From: Lachnospiraceae bacterium
GTDB taxonomy: Bacteria > Bacillota > Clostridia > Lachnospirales > Lachnospiraceae
NCBI GenBank assembly: GCA_017476305.1
Contig: JAFVAA010000673.1
Location: 1 to 7,320, forward strand
DNA: 7,320 bases
Direction: 5' to 3'
Program-made: the position numbers and the translations under genes
In this document: positions 5,503 through 7,320 of the stretch, one piece after another
How the letters are laid out: every line of letters starts with the position of its first letter
Position numbering within the stretch: position 1 is the stretch's first letter
The notes under the pieces: model-generated
Seen by the model: the letters and a program-made list of their open reading frames with translations, nothing else
The model's database searches: none
Told to the model about the DNA's origin: nothing

Positions 5503-6808
5503 AAACAGAAGGATGTCAAGGTTTCACATGCCCGGTCACAAGGGGCATGTGTTTTTTGGATGGGAGCCCTATGATATTACGGAGATTAAGGGGGCAGACG
5601 TGCTTCATATGGGAGATGGGATCATCAGAGAAAGTGAGAAAAATGCGGGGAGGCTTTTCGGGAGCGGGGCAACGCACTATTCTACAGAGGGTTCTTCCCA
5701 TGGAATCAAGGTGATGTTAGCAGTTTTACGGATGGAGTCGGGGCAGAAAAGTCCGTTTCTTTTGGCAGCCAGAAATATTCACAGGAGCATGATCGATGCC
5801 TGTGCACTTTTAGATTTTGATGTGGAGTTCATAGAGAGCAGGGACGTGCAGAGCCTGTGCAGTGTGAAGATTACGGCAGAGGACGTAGCGGATGCATTGC
5901 ATTCTGCAAAGGAATTGCCTGTGGCCGTGTATCTGACTTCTCCGGATTATCTGGGGGAGATTTCTGATATTTCGGGAATTTCGAAGGTATGTGAGGCGTT
6001 TGGGATTCCTTTGGTAGTGGATAATGCGCATGGTGCCTATCTGCATTTTTGGGAGCATAGCCATCCTTTAGATCAGGGGGCTGCCATGTGCTGTGATTCT
6101 GCACATAAAACGCTTCCCGTCCTGACAGGCGGTGCCTATCTGCATATTCATAAAAAATATGTGGAGAGGTTCGAGCCGTATGTGACTCCGGCAATGTGTC
6201 TTTTTGGCTCTACCAGTCCGTCCTATCTGGTGCTTCAGTCCTTAGATCTGTGCAACCGGTATCTGTCAGAAGGATATAAAAGAAAGCTGGTGAATTGCGT
6301 TCAAAGGCTGGAAAATACGAAAAAACATATGCTGAAGTACGGAATTCCGATACGGATGAGCGAACCGTTGAAGCTGGTTCTGCAGACGGCGAAATGTGGA
6401 TATCCGGGAGAGGAGATTGCAGAAGAATTAAGGGGCTTTGGAGTGGAATGTGAATATGCAGACAGGGAGCAGGTCGTTTTCATGATTACTCCGGAGAATA
6501 CGGAGGAGGATTTTAAAAGGCTTGAGGCTTGGGCAGAAAATTCGGTCTTAGTGAGGGAGCGAAAAGAGGAAATTGCAGGATATTTTTCCGGCTCCTTTCG
6601 GGCAGAGCGGGTGCTGCGGATTCGGGAAGCGGTGTTTGCGAAGAGCGAGGTGATTTCCGTGACGGAGGCGGCAGGACGTGTCTGTGCGGCAGAAACGGTG
6701 TCCTGTCCGCCGGCAGTACCGGTTGCTGTCTGCGGGGAAAGAATTACAGAGGAGATGATCCGGGTGTTCTTGGAATGCGGGATTACGAAAGTAAGTGTCG
6801 TATCATGA
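5465..6808 (+). CDS. PLP-dependent Orn/Lys/Arg decarboxylase-family protein
   Basis: This 447-residue cytoplasmic fold-type I PLP enzyme has the layout of the Orn/Lys/Arg decarboxylase family. FHMPGHKG is at 20-27, and DITEIKGADVLHMGDGII follows. D186 and H189 in VVDNAHGAYL should contact the cofactor ring, and K215 in SAHKTLP should form the Schiff base. A C-terminal domain ends with GERITEEMI. It lacks the N-terminal receiver-like wing of the large inducible enterobacterial enzymes and is close in size to Bacillus SpeA/YaaO (about 480-490). The segment YSTEGSSHGIK replaces the usual NGST-type cofactor-binding loop, which points to a distinct subfamily. The substrate (lysine, arginine, ornithine or something else) cannot be read from sequence, so no symbol is given. 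It overlaps psd by 38 bases and is probably co-transcribed with pssA-psd. Confidence 0.9.
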   Translation: MDTPIADFVERYKNRRMSRFHMPGHKGHVFFGWEPYDITEIKGADVLHMGDGIIRESEKNAGRLFGSGATHYSTEGSSHGIKVMLAVLRMESGQKSPFLLAARNIHRSMIDACALLDFDVEFIESRDVQSLCSVKITAEDVADALHSAKELPVAVYLTSPDYLGEISDISGISKVCEAFGIPLVVDNAHGAYLHFWEHSHPLDQGAAMCCDSAHKTLPVLTGGAYLHIHKKYVERFEPYVTPAMCLFGSTSPSYLVLQSLDLCNRYLSEGYKRKLVNCVQRLENTKKHMLKYGIPIRMSEPLKLVLQTAKCGYPGEEIAEELRGFGVECEYADREQVVFMITPENTEEDFKRLEAWAENSVLVRERKEEIAGYFSGSFRAERVLRIREAVFAKSEVISVTEAAGRVCAAETVSCPPAVPVAVCGERITEEMIRVFLECGITKVSVVS

Positions 6809-6836
6809 CAAAGGGCGGCAATGTTATCGTTTGTCA
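6806..6836 (+). repeat. Inverted repeat spanning the decarboxylase stop codon
   Basis: TGACAAA (6806-6812, containing the TGA stop) and TTTGTCA (6830-6836) are perfect 7-base inverted repeats around a 17-base loop. The stem is AT-rich and no T-run follows, so it is not a classical terminator. It could be a weak hairpin at the mRNA end, or chance. Confidence 0.35.
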
Positions 6837-6847
6837 GGATAAGAGAC

Positions 6848-6876
6848 TTGTAATGTGTAAAAAGATAAGGTAAAAT
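6848..6876 (+). promoter_or_regulatory. Sigma-A-like promoter for galM
   Basis: TTGTAA at 6848-6853 (four of six matches to the -35 consensus) and TAAAAT at 6871-6876 (five of six to the -10) are separated by exactly 17 bases. Transcription would start near 6883, inside the first copy of the 19-bp repeat, giving a leader of about 53 bases before the galM ATG. This marks galM as the start of a new transcription unit. Confidence 0.6.
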
Positions 6877-6878
6877 AG

Positions 6879-6916
6879 AATTATTGATTTTGATGAAAAT
6901 TATTGATTTTGATGAA
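6879..6916 (+). repeat. Perfect 19-bp tandem repeat (two copies) in the galM leader
   Basis: AATTATTGATTTTGATGAA occurs twice head to tail (6879-6897 and 6898-6916) without a mismatch. It starts two bases after the predicted -10 box and ends two bases before the AGGAGG ribosome site. It therefore covers nearly the whole predicted leader. It may be a recent slippage duplication or a regulator-binding site. Confidence 0.9.
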
Positions 6917-6918
6917 TG

Positions 6919-6924
6919 AGGAGG
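6919..6924 (+). promoter_or_regulatory. Ribosome binding site upstream of galM
   Basis: AGGAGG is a perfect ribosome-binding core. It is six bases from an ATG at 6931 and 11 bases from the ATG at 6936. Only 6936 opens the galM frame (MGIQTEKFG, the usual family start). The ATG at 6931 gives an 11-codon frame ending with TGA at 6964-6966. The spacing to the true start is thus longer than usual. Confidence 0.75.
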
Positions 6925-6935
6925 AAAAGAATGTT

Positions 6936-7320
6936 ATGGGAATTCAGACAGAGAAGTTTGGGGTGACGAAGGAGGGAGCCGTAGTTACAAAGTATATTTT
7001 AGAGAATAAAAACGGGCTAAAGCTCGTACTGTCCGATTTGGGGGCGGTGATTCTCGCACTTTACCTGCCGGACCGGGACGGGGTATTGGAAGATGTGTCT
7101 CTCGGATTTGATCAGGTTTCTGACTATGAGGTGAATGCTCCGGCCTTTGGCGCTGTGATCGGAAGAGTAGCGAACCGGATTTCGGGAGCAGGCTTTACCT
7201 TGAACGGGAAAAAATACGATTTGGATGATAACGATAAGTCAAATTGTCTTCATAGCGGCTTTGACCGGTATGAGCATAAAATGTATGAGGCGGAATGTGA
7301 TACGGGAGAGGGACAGGCAA
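6936..7320 (+). CDS. galM: Aldose 1-epimerase (mutarotase), 5' part only
   Basis: The first 128 residues of an aldose 1-epimerase, cut by the window end; the full protein is usually about 340-350 residues. The family interconverts alpha and beta anomers of galactose, glucose and related sugars in the cytoplasm, feeding sugar catabolism such as the Leloir pathway. The sequence shows the N-terminal beta strands (LKLVLSDLGAVILALYLPD), the conserved GAVIGRVANRI at 72-82, with a substrate-binding arginine at 77, and NCLHSG at 103-108, with H106 matching a conserved catalytic-site histidine. The family usually has LHGG, so S107 is a small departure. The catalytic base (a C-terminal glutamate) lies beyond the window. 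It has its own promoter and is probably not part of the upstream unit. Exact sugar preference cannot be judged. Confidence 0.92.
   Translation, partial: MGIQTEKFGVTKEGAVVTKYILENKNGLKLVLSDLGAVILALYLPDRDGVLEDVSLGFDQVSDYEVNAPAFGAVIGRVANRISGAGFTLNGKKYDLDDNDKSNCLHSGFDRYEHKMYEAECDTGEGQA

Noticed and set aside
5478..5714. Plus-strand 78-codon frame inside the decarboxylase gene
   Set aside because: It is an out-of-frame shadow of the PLP enzyme. It matters only as the frame psd would enter if one 17-bp unit were lost.

Overview
The window reads as a stretch of chromosome from a Gram-positive anaerobe of the Clostridia, most likely the Lachnospiraceae. That is inferred from how the proteins read (RarA, PssA, Psd and the PLP decarboxylase all have the wording I associate with that family), from purine-rich AGGAGG-type ribosome sites, and from tight overlapping genes. 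I ran no database search. All nine genes lie on the + strand. I see no mobile element, CRISPR array, rRNA or tRNA.

Layout. Positions 1-375 hold the 3' part of a YigZ/IMPACT-family gene whose start lies before the window. Then comes rarA (441-1763), the AAA+ ATPase that acts at stalled replication forks. It is followed by three membrane-protein genes, each overlapping its predecessor: a two-helix protein of unknown function (1760-2029), a PAP2-type phosphatase/transferase (2010-2732) and a flippase-like integral membrane protein (2722-3753). A 79-base gap carries a candidate extended -10 promoter and a near-palindrome, then pssA (3833-4558) and psd (4582-5502), which together make phosphatidylethanolamine from CDP-diacylglycerol and serine. 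A PLP-dependent Orn/Lys/Arg decarboxylase-family gene (5465-6808) overlaps the end of psd. A 127-base gap holds a good sigma-A-like promoter and a perfect 19-bp tandem repeat in the predicted leader of an aldose 1-epimerase gene (galM, from 6936), which is cut by the window end.

How the genes may work together. PssA and Psd form a clear two-step PE pathway. The PAP2 protein and the flippase-like protein just upstream are both plausible lipid or lipid-linked-sugar enzymes, so 1760-5502 can be read as a membrane-lipid block, although only the pssA-psd pair has a firm function. The rarA, yigZ and galM genes look like ordinary neighbours. I found no convincing new multi-gene system. The points most worth a second look are the coupled small membrane protein/PAP2/flippase set, the 17-bp duplication at the psd/decarboxylase overlap, the unusual decarboxylase subfamily, and the repeat-bearing galM leader with its oddly placed start codon.
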